Part shown: positions 11,514 to 49,774 of the stretch, one piece after another
How the letters are laid out: each line of letters opens with the position of its first letter
Numbering within the stretch: the stretch's first letter is position 1
Assembly: GCA_035610835.1 (NCBI GenBank)
Contig: CM069444.1
Coordinates: 1,786,614-1,850,613, forward strand
DNA from: Ophiura sarsii
Taxonomy: Eukaryota > Echinodermata > Ophiuroidea > Amphilepidida > Ophiuridae
Reading direction: 5' to 3'
Length of the DNA: 64,000 nucleotides
Notes under the pieces: generated by a model
Database searches by the model: none
Seen by the model: only the letters and a program-made list of their open reading frames with translations
What the model was told of the DNA's origin: nothing
Translations under genes and position numbers: made by a program

Positions 11514-14024
11514 ATGCATTATTCTTTCCCTAAGAATACATGTGATTTCTTGGAAGAGTTTGATGACTTTATCACCACCGTATCATCTTTAACAAGCAGA
11601 CTACTTATACTAGGTGACTTTAACATTCATGTTGACAAGCCTGATCATTCGGTTGTTAAGAGATTTAATTCATCACTTGTTTCTTCAGGATTGCACCAGC
11701 ACATTCACGAACCTACACATAGGGCAGGACATACTTTGGATCTTGTTATAACATGCCGCGATGATCAATTAATCAATAACTGCAAGGTGAAGGAATACTC
11801 TTTATCTGATCATCACATGATTCATTGCGTGTTAAACCAAGAGAAATCGGTGCCTGTAAATTCTGTCTCTACTAGTAGAAATTTCCAGCATATGAACCAC
11901 GATGCTTTCGAAAAGGACCTAGCATCTAAAGTTTGTGAAATACAATCTGGTGAGTCACCTATGGAATTGCTGACCAGCTTTGAATCTGCCATCACTTCGG
12001 TACTGGATAAGCACGCACCTCTCAAAACTAAATCCCATAAGTTACGACCCAAGCAACCTTGGTATCATCAGGATATCAAAGTCGAGAGACGTTTGAGAAG
12101 AAAATATGAGCGTAAATGGCGTAAATCTGGTACTGAGATCGATCGTATGGCTTATCAAAATCAGAGGGATAGAGTCAATCAACTGATTGATGACAGTAAG
12201 ACGGAGTTTTACAGGTCCTCTCTTGCAACTTCAGACAAAAAGGATGTTTTCAAGACTGTCAACTCTTTACTCAACAAAAACCGCAGAATTCTCCCTGAAT
12301 CCGATTCACCTCAACTTCTGGCAAATGATTTCGCTGTTTTCTTCAAGGACAAGGTTGATAAGATTCGCAACACTCTTAATGAGCAACAGCCTGACAATGA
12401 TACGACCACCAACGAGATCAATGAACTCCCAATCGACTTGGAAATGTTTAACGAGTTTGAAAGGATTACAGAGGAGGATGCGCGGAAATTAGTGAAGGGA
12501 TTTGCTAGTAAATCATGTGCTCTTGACACCATTCCTACGTGGCTCTTAAAGGACAAGTTGGATATTATTCTACCTGTTCTAACATCTATCATAAACACAT
12601 CTATTTCAACCGGCATTTTCCCAAACTCCCTTGGTCAAGCCATAATATCACCAATTTTGAAAAAACCATCATTGGATCACAACGCCTTAAGCAGTTATCG
12701 TCCTGTTTCTAATATCAAATTTGTTGCCAAACTTATCGAAAAAGCTGTTGCCACACAACTGAAACAGCACATGTCTCGGCACGATCTTGAGGAGCTATAC
12801 CAGTCTGCTTATAAGACACATAACAGTACAGAAACGGCGCTTTTAAAGATTAAAGACGATGTACTCATGGCGATGGACAAGTCGCATATAGTTTTTCTTG
12901 TTTTATTGGATCTGTCTGCAGCCTTTGACACTATCGACCATACTGTTTTACTTAGGAGAATGAACACAGAGCTAGGTGTATCAGGTACTGCCCTACAATG
13001 GTTTAAGTCATACCTCTCTGGTAGACAGAGCCGCGTGTCCATTGGCAACAGCTACTCGGATCCTGTGGATCTAAAATATGGTCTACCGCAAGGATCCATT
13101 CTTGGTCCTTTAAAGTTTTTAATCTATACGCTCCCTCTCGGAAACATCATTCGCCGCCATGGCTTAGACTTTCACCTTTATGCAGACGACACGCAGTTAT
13201 ACTGTTCCTTTAACCCCAAAATACCTGGTGCTATGCAACACGCAATCAAGAGGCTACAACTGTGTATTTGTGAAATCCAAAATTGGATGACCATTAACAT
13301 GTTGAAATTAAATGAGAGCAAAACAGAGTTTATTGTGTTTGGATCACCCCATTTTCTCCAGAGCTTGCCACCTGTGTCCCTGGCAATTGGTGATGCACAT
13401 ATTGAACCAACGCTGTCTGTTCGGAACCTGGGTGTAAAATTTGATGCAAATATGACCATGACCAAACAAATATCTAGCCTCTGTCAATCTACACATTACC
13501 AGTTAAGAAACATCCGTAGAATAAAGCGATACCTCGATAAAGACACTCTTCATCATGTCGTTAGAGCTTTAGTTATCTCTCGTCTTGACTATGGTAATCT
13601 TCTTCTCTTTGGTGCTACGGAACATGAATTGAACAGAGTTCAAAGATTGCAGAACAATGCCGCTCGGTTGATATGTTCCATATCCATGCGTGACCATATT
13701 ACTCCCACGCTTAAAGAACTCCACTGGCTGCCCATACGGGAAAGGATTCAATTCAAACTCTGTCTTTTTGTCTTCAAAAGCATGAACAATACTGCACCTG
13801 GATATTTATGCAATTTACTGTCACCATATGTTCCTCGAAGAGCTCTTCGTTCTGCAAATGACATTACTCGCCTAAATGTTCCTAGGACAAATAAGGTCTT
13901 GGGTCAGAAATCTTTCAGTGTAGCTGGTCCACGGGCATGGAACAATCTCCCTCGTACCATAAGAGAAACTGACAATATCTCTCATTTTCGTTGTAGTCTA
14001 AAGACTCACCTTTTTCCATGCTAA
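11514..14024 (+). CDS. L2/CR1-like LINE endonuclease-reverse transcriptase
   Basis: An 836-codon open frame. It begins in the C-terminal half of the apurinic-like endonuclease: RLLILGDFNIH (GDFN motif) near residue 38, HTLDLVITCRDD, and LSDHHMIHC (SDH motif) near residue 95. The RT follows, with SYRPVSNIKFVAKLIEK, LLDLSAAFDTIDH (motif A, catalytic Asp), YGLPQGSILGPLKF (motif B) and LYADDTQLY (motif C, YADD). The C-terminus carries LKELHWLPIRERIQFKL and WNNLPRTIRE, ending FRCSLKTHLFPC. The N-terminal endonuclease half and any ORF1 are missing, so the copy is 5'-truncated, but the remaining frame has no stop or frameshift, indicating a recent insertion. The given ATG is only the first Met after the truncation; the frame is open from 11415. 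It is not a host gene. Confidence 0.92.
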   Translation: MHYSFPKNTCDFLEEFDDFITTVSSLTSRLLILGDFNIHVDKPDHSVVKRFNSSLVSSGLHQHIHEPTHRAGHTLDLVITCRDDQLINNCKVKEYSLSDHHMIHCVLNQEKSVPVNSVSTSRNFQHMNHDAFEKDLASKVCEIQSGESPMELLTSFESAITSVLDKHAPLKTKSHKLRPKQPWYHQDIKVERRLRRKYERKWRKSGTEIDRMAYQNQRDRVNQLIDDSKTEFYRSSLATSDKKDVFKTVNSLLNKNRRILPESDSPQLLANDFAVFFKDKVDKIRNTLNEQQPDNDTTTNEINELPIDLEMFNEFERITEEDARKLVKGFASKSCALDTIPTWLLKDKLDIILPVLTSIINTSISTGIFPNSLGQAIISPILKKPSLDHNALSSYRPVSNIKFVAKLIEKAVATQLKQHMSRHDLEELYQSAYKTHNSTETALLKIKDDVLMAMDKSHIVFLVLLDLSAAFDTIDHTVLLRRMNTELGVSGTALQWFKSYLSGRQSRVSIGNSYSDPVDLKYGLPQGSILGPLKFLIYTLPLGNIIRRHGLDFHLYADDTQLYCSFNPKIPGAMQHAIKRLQLCICEIQNWMTINMLKLNESKTEFIVFGSPHFLQSLPPVSLAIGDAHIEPTLSVRNLGVKFDANMTMTKQISSLCQSTHYQLRNIRRIKRYLDKDTLHHVVRALVISRLDYGNLLLFGATEHELNRVQRLQNNAARLICSISMRDHITPTLKELHWLPIRERIQFKLCLFVFKSMNNTAPGYLCNLLSPYVPRRALRSANDITRLNVPRTNKVLGQKSFSVAGPRAWNNLPRTIRETDNISHFRCSLKTHLFPC

Positions 14025-14114
14025 ATGTATTTTGTGTACTGATGTGTTACATGCGCTATGATCTAGATGGAATAGCGCTATATAAATATTAATTGTTATG
14101 TTAATTGTTATGTT
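14025..14114 (+). mobile_element. 3' end of the L2/CR1-like LINE
   Basis: A short 3' UTR with AATAGCGCTATATAAAT followed by a TTAATTGTTATG repeat tail. A GCGCTATATAAAT block plus short tandem repeat is the usual 3' terminus of L2/CR1 elements and matches the tails at 7112, 27692, 57371 and 60893. Confidence 0.8.
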
Positions 14115-14286
14115 GAGCTATGGGCTCTGTAATAATGATTGATGTAGCATGCTCAGCAATAGTCTGCCCAGATTGACATTAAATTAGTTAACATGATTGT
14201 GTGTGACCGTAACATGATTGTATTGCTACTATGAGGAAACCAAGTTCCAACTACAAAAGACCTACAGGTTTTGACGCCGAGAAGAT

Positions 14287-14544
14287 ATATGTGACGCGAT
14301 CAAGAGGAATGAGTCGGATGTCGACCCTGGTCGAAAATGAGTTTTTAATACAGTTTTAAAGAAGACACCTGGAGCTTTCAGAAACTGAAAACCCCATGTC
14401 GATACGACGTTTTGTTCCAAAGTTATGTCAAATTGTATACATGAATTTCCATCAAAACTTATGTAAGCCGCCATTTTGAATTGGCCATATCTCAATTTGG
14501 GATTCCCCAACATCCGACTCATTCCTCTTGATCGCGTCACATAT
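14287..14544. mobile_element. MITE with about 35-bp inverted ends
   Basis: The left end has ATATGTGACGCGATCAAGAG and GAATGAGTCGGATGT; the right end has the same sequence inverted. Length is about 258 bp and it is non-coding. The GTGA-GCGATC portion resembles the ends of the element at 17343-17802. Confidence 0.8.
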
Positions 14545-15955
14545 GTAAATGTACATAAGACCCATCACACATTAATAGACCAGTGGTCTCTTGAAATGAA
14601 AATTGTTACTTAAATCCTTTGTTAAAAAGCTATTTTTAGTTTTAAATATTACCTTACTGACTAACACTCAAGGCTGCTGTTGATGTGAACATTTGCGTCA
14701 GTCATTTCGCCACCTGCTATATTGACAGATTTGAGATGAAGGTTACTTATTGTCATTATCTCCAACAAGTGATATATAAAAAGATCAAATAGAGTATTGA
14801 TGAGAAAAATATTGCTGATACCCTTTCGACAGAAGTTACAAAAATAACCTTTTCTTTATCCTGGGCAACTGTAATTTTCTAGCTTATATACAAATTCCAT
14901 ATTTTGATGATTTTATCGATATATACTTCTTATGAAAACCCTACTCCACGGCAGCATCCTATAAACAAATATCACTATAAGTTAAGTACATTCATTTGGA
15001 TAATCTAAAGCTTACCCAACAATTGCTTCATAGGGGACGGATGTACTCAAAAGGTTTCAAAATATTACAATTGTTACCGAATAATAAACATGCATCTCAG
15101 CTTTCACCATAGAAATATAATATAATGAAGTGCCAGCTCATCACTACTGTCGTCTATACTCTGGACAGTGACGCATATTTACAGACGCAATATTTACGCA
15201 CCCGTATGCATCTTCCGTCTTTCTATGTGGGGGTGTGTGTGTAAACGCCACCACCTCGAGCAAGGAACCAACATTTGTTGCTGAAAACAAAAGCTTATTC
15301 TTAGTTAAGCACAGATAATACCTTTCCTCCTTCCTTGACACTCCACCCCTAAAGTAAAAAAACCCAGACAAAACAATACCCACAACACATTATCTCTAAC
15401 CCTAGCTCTCCCTTTCTGTAGGTGAACATTATATAAGGAAAAGTCCAAAGTATAATTCCCTCTCATCAGTCAAACACAAATTGCTATGTTAATGGAACTA
15501 AACATTTTAATACAAACTATGCCACAAGACAAATCTTGGATGAAAACCGCCAGATTTGTGCTATCATCATTTTTCTAAATTAGTCAACAAGTTCACTACG
15601 TGTGATAATTTAATATTATAATTTGAACATTTTACACAAATTATGTTAATCCGATCAGTTAAAGATTTTAGGTTTCAAAATGGTTTAGTTCTCCAAATGA
15701 GGTTTTGGAGCTAAGATCTCGCTACTTTTTATTTTAATTTGTTAATAGTTTACTTTCTCCATATCATTCTTTATGTGTCTACAAGGAAAGGATATAGCAA
15801 CATTTGGTGGTGTTAAAGATAAAATGCACTATTTTTTGACAGAATTTTACAAAAAACCTGCTACCCTCGATATGTACAATTTTTTTCAAAATTTGTTGTC
15901 CAAAATTCTTGTGGCAATAAACTACACTCTCATGGCACTAATGCATTTTGTGACC
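14545..15955. other. No gene recognised
   Basis: AT-rich sequence downstream of HPD. No exon, RNA gene or clear repeat end is visible. Confidence 0.4.
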
Positions 15956-15959
15956 CGCC

Positions 15960-16180
15960 ACGTAAAAATGGACATGTTGGTGGCATGAGATAATTCTGAG
16001 TTATTGTCATGACTTGAAACAACACATTTTAAGCTTGAAAATGATACCATGTTGAAGGTGATTGGACTTTTTAATCACAAGATATGAGTTGAAGAAGCAT
16101 ATTTTTTTTATTATTTTCTTTATATTTCACCAAATATATTGGCCTCTATCTCAAAACTGGGTTAGCCGACAACATGTCCT
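15960..16180. repeat. Dispersed repeat, copy in the HPD 3' region
   Basis: The sequence from AAATGGACATGTTG through CACATTTTAAGCTT, AATGATACC, AATCACAAGATATGA and CACCAAATATATTG recurs in the same orientation at about 25185-25400. Both copies are non-coding. Confidence 0.7.
16107..16112 (-). terminator. Candidate HPD polyadenylation signal
   Basis: AATAAA on the minus strand about 208 nt downstream of the HPD stop codon. It lies inside a dispersed repeat in AT-rich sequence, so it may be coincidental; transcript ends would decide. Confidence 0.3.
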
Positions 16181-16319
16181 TTTTGACGAGACTGGTCACA
16201 TTTGAGGTGGACTTGACGTCAGCGATGTTGCAAGTAAACCCAAATGCTGCCCTCTCTAATGCGGACACACTCACGGTCCATCACACTGTAAAATATATCT
16301 GCTGCCCTCTTTATCCGCA

Positions 16320-42748
<26,429 letters not shown>

Positions 42749-43027
42749 TTTCGTGCACCGGCGTTTACAGCTGCAGGAGGCAATTGATTGATATTCGCGT
42801 GTTTGTACAAAGTCCAATGGCTTAGTACGATATGTGATACGATGAATTTGGAAGATGACGGTGGACGGATGCTTAGCAAAAATCACTAAAAATAGTTCCA
42901 GTTTTTGACAGTTTCCGTCGAAAATTTGGCAAATAATGAATCACTCAATAGATTTTAAACGGAAACATGTGTGGAGAACTGATCGAAATTGTAAGCCAGA
43001 ATCTAGCTAGAACTCAGAGTCCTCAGA

Positions 43028-43036
43028 CTATATATA
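43028..43036 (-). promoter_or_regulatory. Candidate HPD TATA box
   Basis: TATATATAG on the minus strand about 280 bp upstream of the HPD ATG, with GC-containing flanks (CAGGCCCG upstream). It would place a start site near 43000. No transcript evidence, so weak. Confidence 0.3.
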
Positions 43037-43159
43037 CGGGCCTGAAGAATTAACCCTTTGATAAAAGTACGGCCAATTAAAAAAACAAAACATGCTTGCT
43101 GTTTAGCGTCCCACTCGTTTTTTGGTGCTTTAAAAAAAAAAATCATTTAGGGACCGTTC

Positions 43160-43795
43160 ATTAGGCCTAGTAAAAAAAATTAACATGTTTCCCGTCCCCG
43201 CCCGCCTCCTTTTTGGCCGCCGCCTCCTATTTTTTACTATTTACTATTTCCGAAAATTCTGTAAAAAAAAAAAAAAAGAATTTTTTTTTTTATTATTTTA
43301 TTTTTATTTTTATTATTATTATTATTATTATTTTTTAATTTTTATTGATTGATCCTTTGCCCATAGGAATGGCAGATGTAATAGAAATGCTGTATCATTT
43401 CATAGCATGTTCATGCCATGCATGACACGGAATTATTGACATGGCTTCTCAATTGAAATAGTATGGGGACCAATTATACATGTAGGCCTACATCCTTTCG
43501 ATCAATGATGTTTTGTTCCTCATTCAACCTGAAAAATGAAGAAAACATAAAGAAACAATGTGTAGTTGGCTCTATATATTAGGTAAACCTTTTCATATTT
43601 TTATTCCTCTGGCAATTAGAGTGGAAAATCCTGTTTAGGAGTGTCTGCAACACAGTCAGTTGGTCACTTTCGACTTGGCGGCCATCTTGAGAAAAAAAAT
43701 AGCAAAAAATGGGAAAATAGTAAATAGTAAGACCCTCCCTCCTCCTTTTTTTAAAAAGTCCGGACGGGAAACATGTAATTTTTTTTACTATGCCT
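43160..43795. mobile_element. Inverted-repeat element, about 640 bp
   Basis: The left arm has AGTAAAAAAAATTAACATGT, TTCCCGTCC and TTACTATTTACTATTT; the right arm has their inverses near 43717-43795. GGGACCGTTCATTA at the left also occurs, inverted and extended, at 57030-57055, so the family is multi-copy. Confidence 0.7.
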
Positions 43796-44309
43796 TATTT
43801 ATGGTGGAGGGGGGGGGGGGGGGGTAAAATATAGGGGGGTCATGTAACTTTCATATGTTGAAATAGGGGGGGGTTATGTAACTTTTTATACTTGAACAGG
43901 GGGGGGTTGTGTAAATTTGTTTAAACTATAAAGATGGTGGTGATTTGAGTGATTTTAGAGGCTATTTTGGAGTGTAAATGCCATTTTTTTCTGCGCTTCG
44001 CGCATATTTTCCTAAAACCTATCAACTTCAAACTTTTACTATGAGACGACTTCTGGACAGCAAATCAACGATATGGTGGAAAAACATCTATATAATCATC
44101 AACGGTCGAGACATTAGAGCCACAAAATTCATGATTTAAAAATGTGATTTATTGCATGCTTTTCATTTTTCTGAACATTTTTTTGTGCAGTACCGCTTGC
44201 GGTACTGCACAACTCCGCTTGCATTCCCGCAAAGCGGGAATGCAAGGCCCGCTTGGTGTCTCCGCTTGCGGATATGCACACATTTATTGGCATTGCCGCA
44301 AGCGGACCA

Positions 44310-44890
44310 AACACCCGCTTGCGGGGATACACTTATTTGTTCACATCGCCGCTTCGCGGACTTGTCGCTTTTGGATCGCTTTTCCCCACGCGGCAATGCA
44401 CACATTTATTGGAACTTCCGTAAGCGGAGCCAACTACCCGCTTGCGGGGTTACCATTATTTGTTCACATCTCCGCTTCGCGGGATTGTCGCTTTTAGATT
44501 GCTTTTCCGTGCGTGGAAATGTCCATATTTGATTGTACCTCCTCTTGCGGGGTTACCATTATTTGTTCACATCTCCGCTTCGCGGGATTGTCGCTTTTAG
44601 ATTGCTTTTCCGTGCGTGGAAATGTCCATATTTGATTGTACCTCCTCTTGCGGGGTTACCATTATTTGTTCACATCTCCGCTTCGCGGGATTGTCGCTTT
44701 TAGATTGTTTTTCCGTGCGTGGAAATGTCCATATTTGATTGTACCTCCTCTTGAGGGGTTACCATTATTTGTTCACAATTCCGCTTCGCGGAATTGTCGC
44801 TTTTAGATTGCTCTTCCGCGCGCGGAGTCATCGAAATAATCATTCAATGTCCGCTTGCGGGGATACAATTATTTGTTCACATTTCCGCGA
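44310..44890 (+). repeat. 103-bp tandem array with CCGC-GCGG palindromes
   Basis: GGGGTTACCATTATTTGTTC recurs with an exact 103-bp step (T of GGTT at 44450, 44553, 44656, 44759), with more diverged units before and after. Each unit holds CTCCGCTTCGCGG and TTGTCGCTTTTAGATTGC. Open frames through the array are artefacts. Confidence 0.9.
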
Positions 44891-45204
44891 TATTGATTCA
44901 TTATAATGCTCCTCGGTATTCATGTTTGCATTCATTTTACCAAGCGTTCTCCAATATTACAAAACTGATAGGCCTACTTCATAATACATACAAACACCAC
45001 ATCCGAAGATGAAACTAAGGGTTACGCATCACATACCAACATATAATAGAGGATCGCATAGGCGATTCAATAGGGAACTTGAACAATTTAAATAATAATA
45101 TTAATAGTAGGCCTATAATATTTAAATATCTGTATTCCATTGGGTATATACCCGGGGGTATATAGGCCTGTGTGATAGGCCTATAGTTTTTGTGCGGGAG
45201 ACAA

Positions 45205-45640
45205 ATTTCTAATCTGTGACCATGGTGACTATTCACCTGCATGACCACTTAACCTCCTCTTAAGCTGTGGATTACTATGGAAGCTGTGACACACTATTGT
45301 CTATTCAACCTATTGAAATAAAATTTGACTGTGTTGTAAGAACACATCCTGTCATCTATTGAAATACAACTTGGCTGCGTAATTACAATCAATACAGCAG
45401 ACAACATTTCTATTATGTGACAATGGTGAGTGGTGACTATACACCTGAATAAATGACCACTTAACCCCTTAAGTTGTGGATTACTATGGAAGATGTGAAA
45501 CACTGTCTTTTATGTCTATTCAGCCTATTGAAATAAAATTTGACTGTGTTGTAAGAACACATCCTGTCGTGTATTGAAATACAACTTGACCGTGTAATTA
45601 CAATCAATACAACCACGTGATAATTTTGTTCTGATAAATC
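45205..45640 (+). repeat. 225-bp tandem repeat, about two units
   Basis: TATTGAAATAAAATTTGACT then GTGTTGTAAGAACACATCCT occur at 45311 and 45536, an exact 225-bp step, together with surrounding TGTGGATTACTATGGAAG. Non-coding. Confidence 0.88.
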
Positions 45641-46043
45641 GATAGACATGTTGTTATTTTCTCCTGACCAAAGTAAAAGAAGAGGGATTATCTTTTTTTA
45701 TTATATCATGCTACCTTTAAATTTCCCAGGGACCGATAATTATCACCAAAAAAATCGGCTTTTGTATTTATATAACATCGTATTATTTGTCAACCAACAT
45801 CATAATAACCCCTACTGTATTTAAAGTAGTATACATTTAAAAATATTTAAACCAATGAAGAGTTTGTATGCAAAGCGTGTTAAGTCCACACATGAGAGAT
45901 GCATTAAAATAAGTACAAACTGCCTAGTATTTGTTAAGTAATCCTTGCGATAGACAATGAGTTAGGAAAGGTATCTGAAAAATAAACATAATATTGGTTA
46001 AAACCAGTCCTATACTATCGCGTGGAAGAATGCTAGACACTTC

Positions 46044-46155
46044 GCCTCCAATGAATTCCGCCTCCCGAAAATTTTGCCTCCTGCAAATATTGCCTCCCGT
46101 AAATTTTGCCTACCGTGAATTACGCCTACGTACCACTTCGCCTCCCTATTTATTC
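46044..46155 (+). repeat. 16-bp tandem array, left
   Basis: Seven consecutive 16-bp units each starting GCCT (GCCTCCCGAAAATTTT, GCCTCCTGCAAATATT, GCCTCCCGTAAATTTT and others). The start is fixed while the A/T half varies. It is preceded by GACACTTC. The same array faces it inverted at 54472-54567. Confidence 0.9.
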
Positions 46156-47708
46156 CGCGTGCTTGGCTGAACATTGATAGCAGCGTCGGCGCGGTCGGGC
46201 CTCGTGTAAGCCTATTGATTATGTGGTACCGTTGCAAATACGACTGGTATGTAGACCGGAGTAGACCTACTTGAAATTATTTAGCGTGCATGACTGAACG
46301 GAAGTATAGCCATACAGCGCAGCGGTTTGCCCTGCTCGTCAGTGCCCCGATTGTGCCCGGCCGCGTGCCTTTGGACGGACCCGTGGCTCGTGATGATGGC
46401 GGCGTGTGTCCCAGTGAAAGGTGTTCTATAGGCCTAGTTACGGTATTCCTTATCAATCAGCATATATAGGGATATGCATTTTGAGTTTGACAGTAAGCCT
46501 AAGCCCTGTGTCTATATATATGAACAATTATTATGTTTTGAGGTGTCCAAGTCTGGTATAATATAGGATCCAAAACATAATCATGATACTGAAAGCGGAT
46601 GTATTTGTCTCGCTATCGGACTGAGTTCCAAATAAAAATTAAAAACTCATAGCTCGACCACTATCATGACTATGGTTTCAATCCAATGTTTTTACCAAGA
46701 TCTCATCTTTATTGTTCGGCACAAAGCTCAATTATACAGATCTATCAATTGTTGGTGATGTTAAATACAGCAAATCTATGAAGCAATGTTCTGCTTGAGC
46801 ATGTTCAGGGATCATTTAGGCTATACCATAGGCTTATATTAAGTTTGGCCGATGTAGTATAAGTGGGTTAATACCCTGAAAGTGAAAAAATCATTCACCG
46901 ATTTTCCATGATCGAAACGTGAACTGATAAAAGACTTTCGATGAAATTAACCGAGAAAATGTGTTCCCCATTATATAAAATGTCTGATAGTGATAGGCCT
47001 ATAGAACAAATCAATATAATTTCATAATAATAACATCACGCATGTTGCTCATCCTCTATGCGCGCGTGTCCCGGCCCCCCGTAAAATATTTGGTGCCACC
47101 AGCAAGCATTTGAAATTTGTTTTCTTTCGTCTCTATATAACCGAAAAATCACCAATCAGCTACGGTGTTATTCCAGGAATTTCAAATAACCGCAGGGATG
47201 GAAATAAGACCCGCCCGCCCGCCCATAGCGGGTAACTTTCGTGTCGGGCGGGTGAAGATTCAAAGGTACCCGTCCGACTGGCGGGTAACATTTTTGAAGC
47301 TCAAAGTGTAAGGAACAGTAAGTTCAGGGTAATTTCATCATCAGATGATCGTGTGTCATGATGATAGAGGAGATCAGGTTGATAGGAGATTAAAGAGAGT
47401 ATTGGATTGATGAACATGATGAATACGAGGAGCTGTTACGGGCTAGGTTTACAGTGGAACATAATAAAGACAAAACATGTAAATGTTTAAAGGCATATTA
47501 TGTGATCTTTTCAAGAGAGCGCCCTCTATTTTCTATTTTTTTTAGAAAGTAAATTTTCATGCAGATTTACATTTCTGATCATAAATCATACATAGGCCTT
47601 CATTCCAAGTTACAGAGCGATACGATTCCTAATTACCTCAAAATCATGGTTTTAGAGTGAATTTAGAGTGAAAATAATAAACTGTCGGATTTTTCGAAAG
47701 TTTATTTT
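46156..47708. other. Interior of the composite, no gene seen
   Basis: Short frames only. There is a C-rich piece GCCCGCCCGCCCATAGCGGG near 47214 with a small inverted repeat, otherwise nothing assigned. Confidence 0.4.
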
Positions 47709-48684
47709 CATTACAAAGGGGGTGGGAGGGTACCAACGGTACCTGCTTTCGGACGACCAAACTAACTCTTTTAAAACCACCGATTGTAAAATGCTATAAT
47801 AGAAGTTCAAACTAGAAAATCTAAAATAAGTAGCATTCCAAAACAGAAAACTTTGATGAAGATGATTTAAAAGAAAATCAACTGAAGGCAACGTGTCTGA
47901 CAAAATCTTTGTCGTGGCAAAACTTATTAGATGATGTGTTGTTAAAACAAACAACACTGAATTTCTAAACTTGAAATTCCTATTTTGTCTTATCTCACAA
48001 AATATATTTGATTCTATGTCACACGGTAAAAGCTTCCGAATGAAACACGATAAACGCTGGCTCTTTCTCCGACATTTAAAATGATAAATTTCCAAACTAG
48101 GAAAGTATATCTGATTAAAATCTGACAAATAAATGTCTTGCTGAATGTTGTGTAGGCCTAATGTGCTTTATTCCGTATTGGACTAAAAGACACGCGGCAT
48201 GTAATGCTCATATTAAACTTATATGAGAAGGCAGTAGGTCTATTTATCTTCCGGTAAATCAAAAAGCGAACTGGCTTAATGATAGTTATTTAAAACTATG
48301 ACAGAAGGCATGACTTGCCGTTCTTTAAACGATGATCGATGGAGGCGACTTGTTGTAATTCACCCGGTAATTCATGACTATGAAACTTCAGGTTTATAAA
48401 ACTGTTTGCTAAAAGAAAGCTAGCTTGCTTTCGTAACTAAGATGACTCTGGGAAAGAACAAAATTAATCCAATGGACTAATACGGAAAACCAAATGCCAT
48501 TCTAGACTTAGAGTGACTTATATACAATGAGCTTTGTATATGTCTAATAACATTCCTAACTTAAAATGTCCTCTCCCTTGAGTTTAAACTACTAGGGAGG
48601 AGACAAATAAGTTGAGAATGTCCTATAGAGTAAAGGCCCACCATGTTTAAGATAAAACAATGGTGACGGCATGCAGAGTAGCTA
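47709..48684 (-). mobile_element. Ribozyme-element body, copy A
   Basis: About 976 bp, apparently identical to copies B and C. Sense is minus: it begins TAGCTACTCTGCATGCC directly after the predicted hammerhead cleavage site and ends CCCCCTTTGTAATG. The minus strand has an open frame starting MSDFNQIYFPSLEIYHF, shared by all three copies, without recognised similarity. The frame may be chance. Confidence 0.85.
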
Positions 48685-48729
48685 GACGCGTTTCGACTCT
48701 CCGTGAGTCTCATCAGTAGCACGGGCTGC
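48673..48729 (-). ncRNA. Type I hammerhead ribozyme motif
   Basis: Read on the minus strand: stem I 5' side GCAG-CCCGU-GCUA, core CUGAUGA, stem II GACUC-ACGGA-GAGUC (5 perfect pairs), core GAAA, a minimal stem III from CGCG, the cleavage triplet GUC, then stem I 3' side UAGC-UACU-CUGC. Stem I pairs perfectly in its two halves (GCUA/UAGC and GCAG/CUGC) around an internal loop. All invariant core nucleotides are present. Short-stem-III type I hammerheads are known from Penelope-like elements and retrozymes and usually act as dimers. Confidence 0.85.
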
Positions 48730-49774
48730 TGTAGGTCAACTGACCTGTGCCTACATACACAAGTTTTAAATCTAAGTAAGTACAGGGCAAAACTTGCCTA
48801 TATTACTAACAGACGATAAAAATGTTATGCAACGAGCGAGATAACTTTCGCTGATCGGAACCATACTCGGGCCCTAAAATTTCGCGGACATACTGCCGCT
48901 ATTAAGCCTATCATACAGTTTGGCAAAAGCCTGAAACTGTAATGAATGTTTTCCATGTTCAATTCCCAAAAGTTAAACCATTTCTTGGTTAACTACAAAA
49001 TGGCGACCATGCTCTCCGTCCTATGCTGGACAATGAGAGCAAGCGGCCGTCGACAATGCCGTAGGCGATCCAAGCAAACAAAGGATGCCAATTAGCGTAG
49101 TCATAAAAGATGAAAGGCCTGGTATCTTTACCAGTCATGTTGATCACATGTACAACTCGTGCACACTTGCGCCTCCATTTGTAATAATATAAAATAATAG
49201 AATACTATCTATTACTTTTTCTAAAATTAAACAGAAAACTATCTATTTATGTTGAAAAGTCCTGGCTAGGATGTATATTCAAGACCTTGAATTTGACTAA
49301 CTAGTCAATCGTGAAAAGATGCCAAACAAAAATGAACCTTTCTTGGTTCAAACAACAATCAGTAAAGTTATTACTAATGTCGGGAAATGCGTGTTCTACT
49401 TTAATAAGTAGAGAAAGAAGAGCTCGAAGAATCAAAATGTCGAATAAGTTGATAGTTGCCTGTTCTGTGATGAAAACTCTTTCTTGAGTTTTTTTCTATT
49501 ACAATTATCTGCTGAAAATCGGTGGTGGAAATTAGTCTCTATTTCCAAAAACCTACTGAACTTAGTAAGTTTAAAAGTTAAAAAGAGTTGAATTCAAGAG
49601 TTGAATTCTGATGGAAAGACCTACAACGAGGGATTGACTGCCAACATACCATCAGATATGTCCGTCAATACTATCTATTACCCCTCCCAAAACCTCAAGT
49701 ATGGCAGTCATGACCTCGGAAATGTAAACACATCCAAAAGAATCACCTGTGGAACACACCGGGTTACTATATCA
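48685..49774 (-). mobile_element. Ribozyme-element upstream part, single copy
   Basis: 1090 bp between copies B and A. Its minus-strand 3' end is the 5' half of the hammerhead motif ending ...GCGUC. Together with B it makes a unit of exactly 2068 bp. No reverse transcriptase or GIY-YIG sequence is seen. There is a small inverted repeat AGAGTTGAATTC-type at about 49585-49608. Confidence 0.6.

Noticed and set aside
11822..13751. Several minus-strand and alternate-frame open frames inside the L2/CR1 LINE
   Set aside because: Shadows of the 836-codon LINE frame.
43808..43925. G-rich stretch as promoter CpG island for HPD
   Set aside because: It is homopolymer G inside a repeat family also found at 56.9 kb, with few CpGs.
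44144..44532. 117- and 126-codon plus frames and antisense frames near 44.1-44.5 kb, and 129-codon frame at 54828-55217
   Set aside because: They read through GC palindrome arrays at the two ends of the composite; mirrored ends give mirrored frames.
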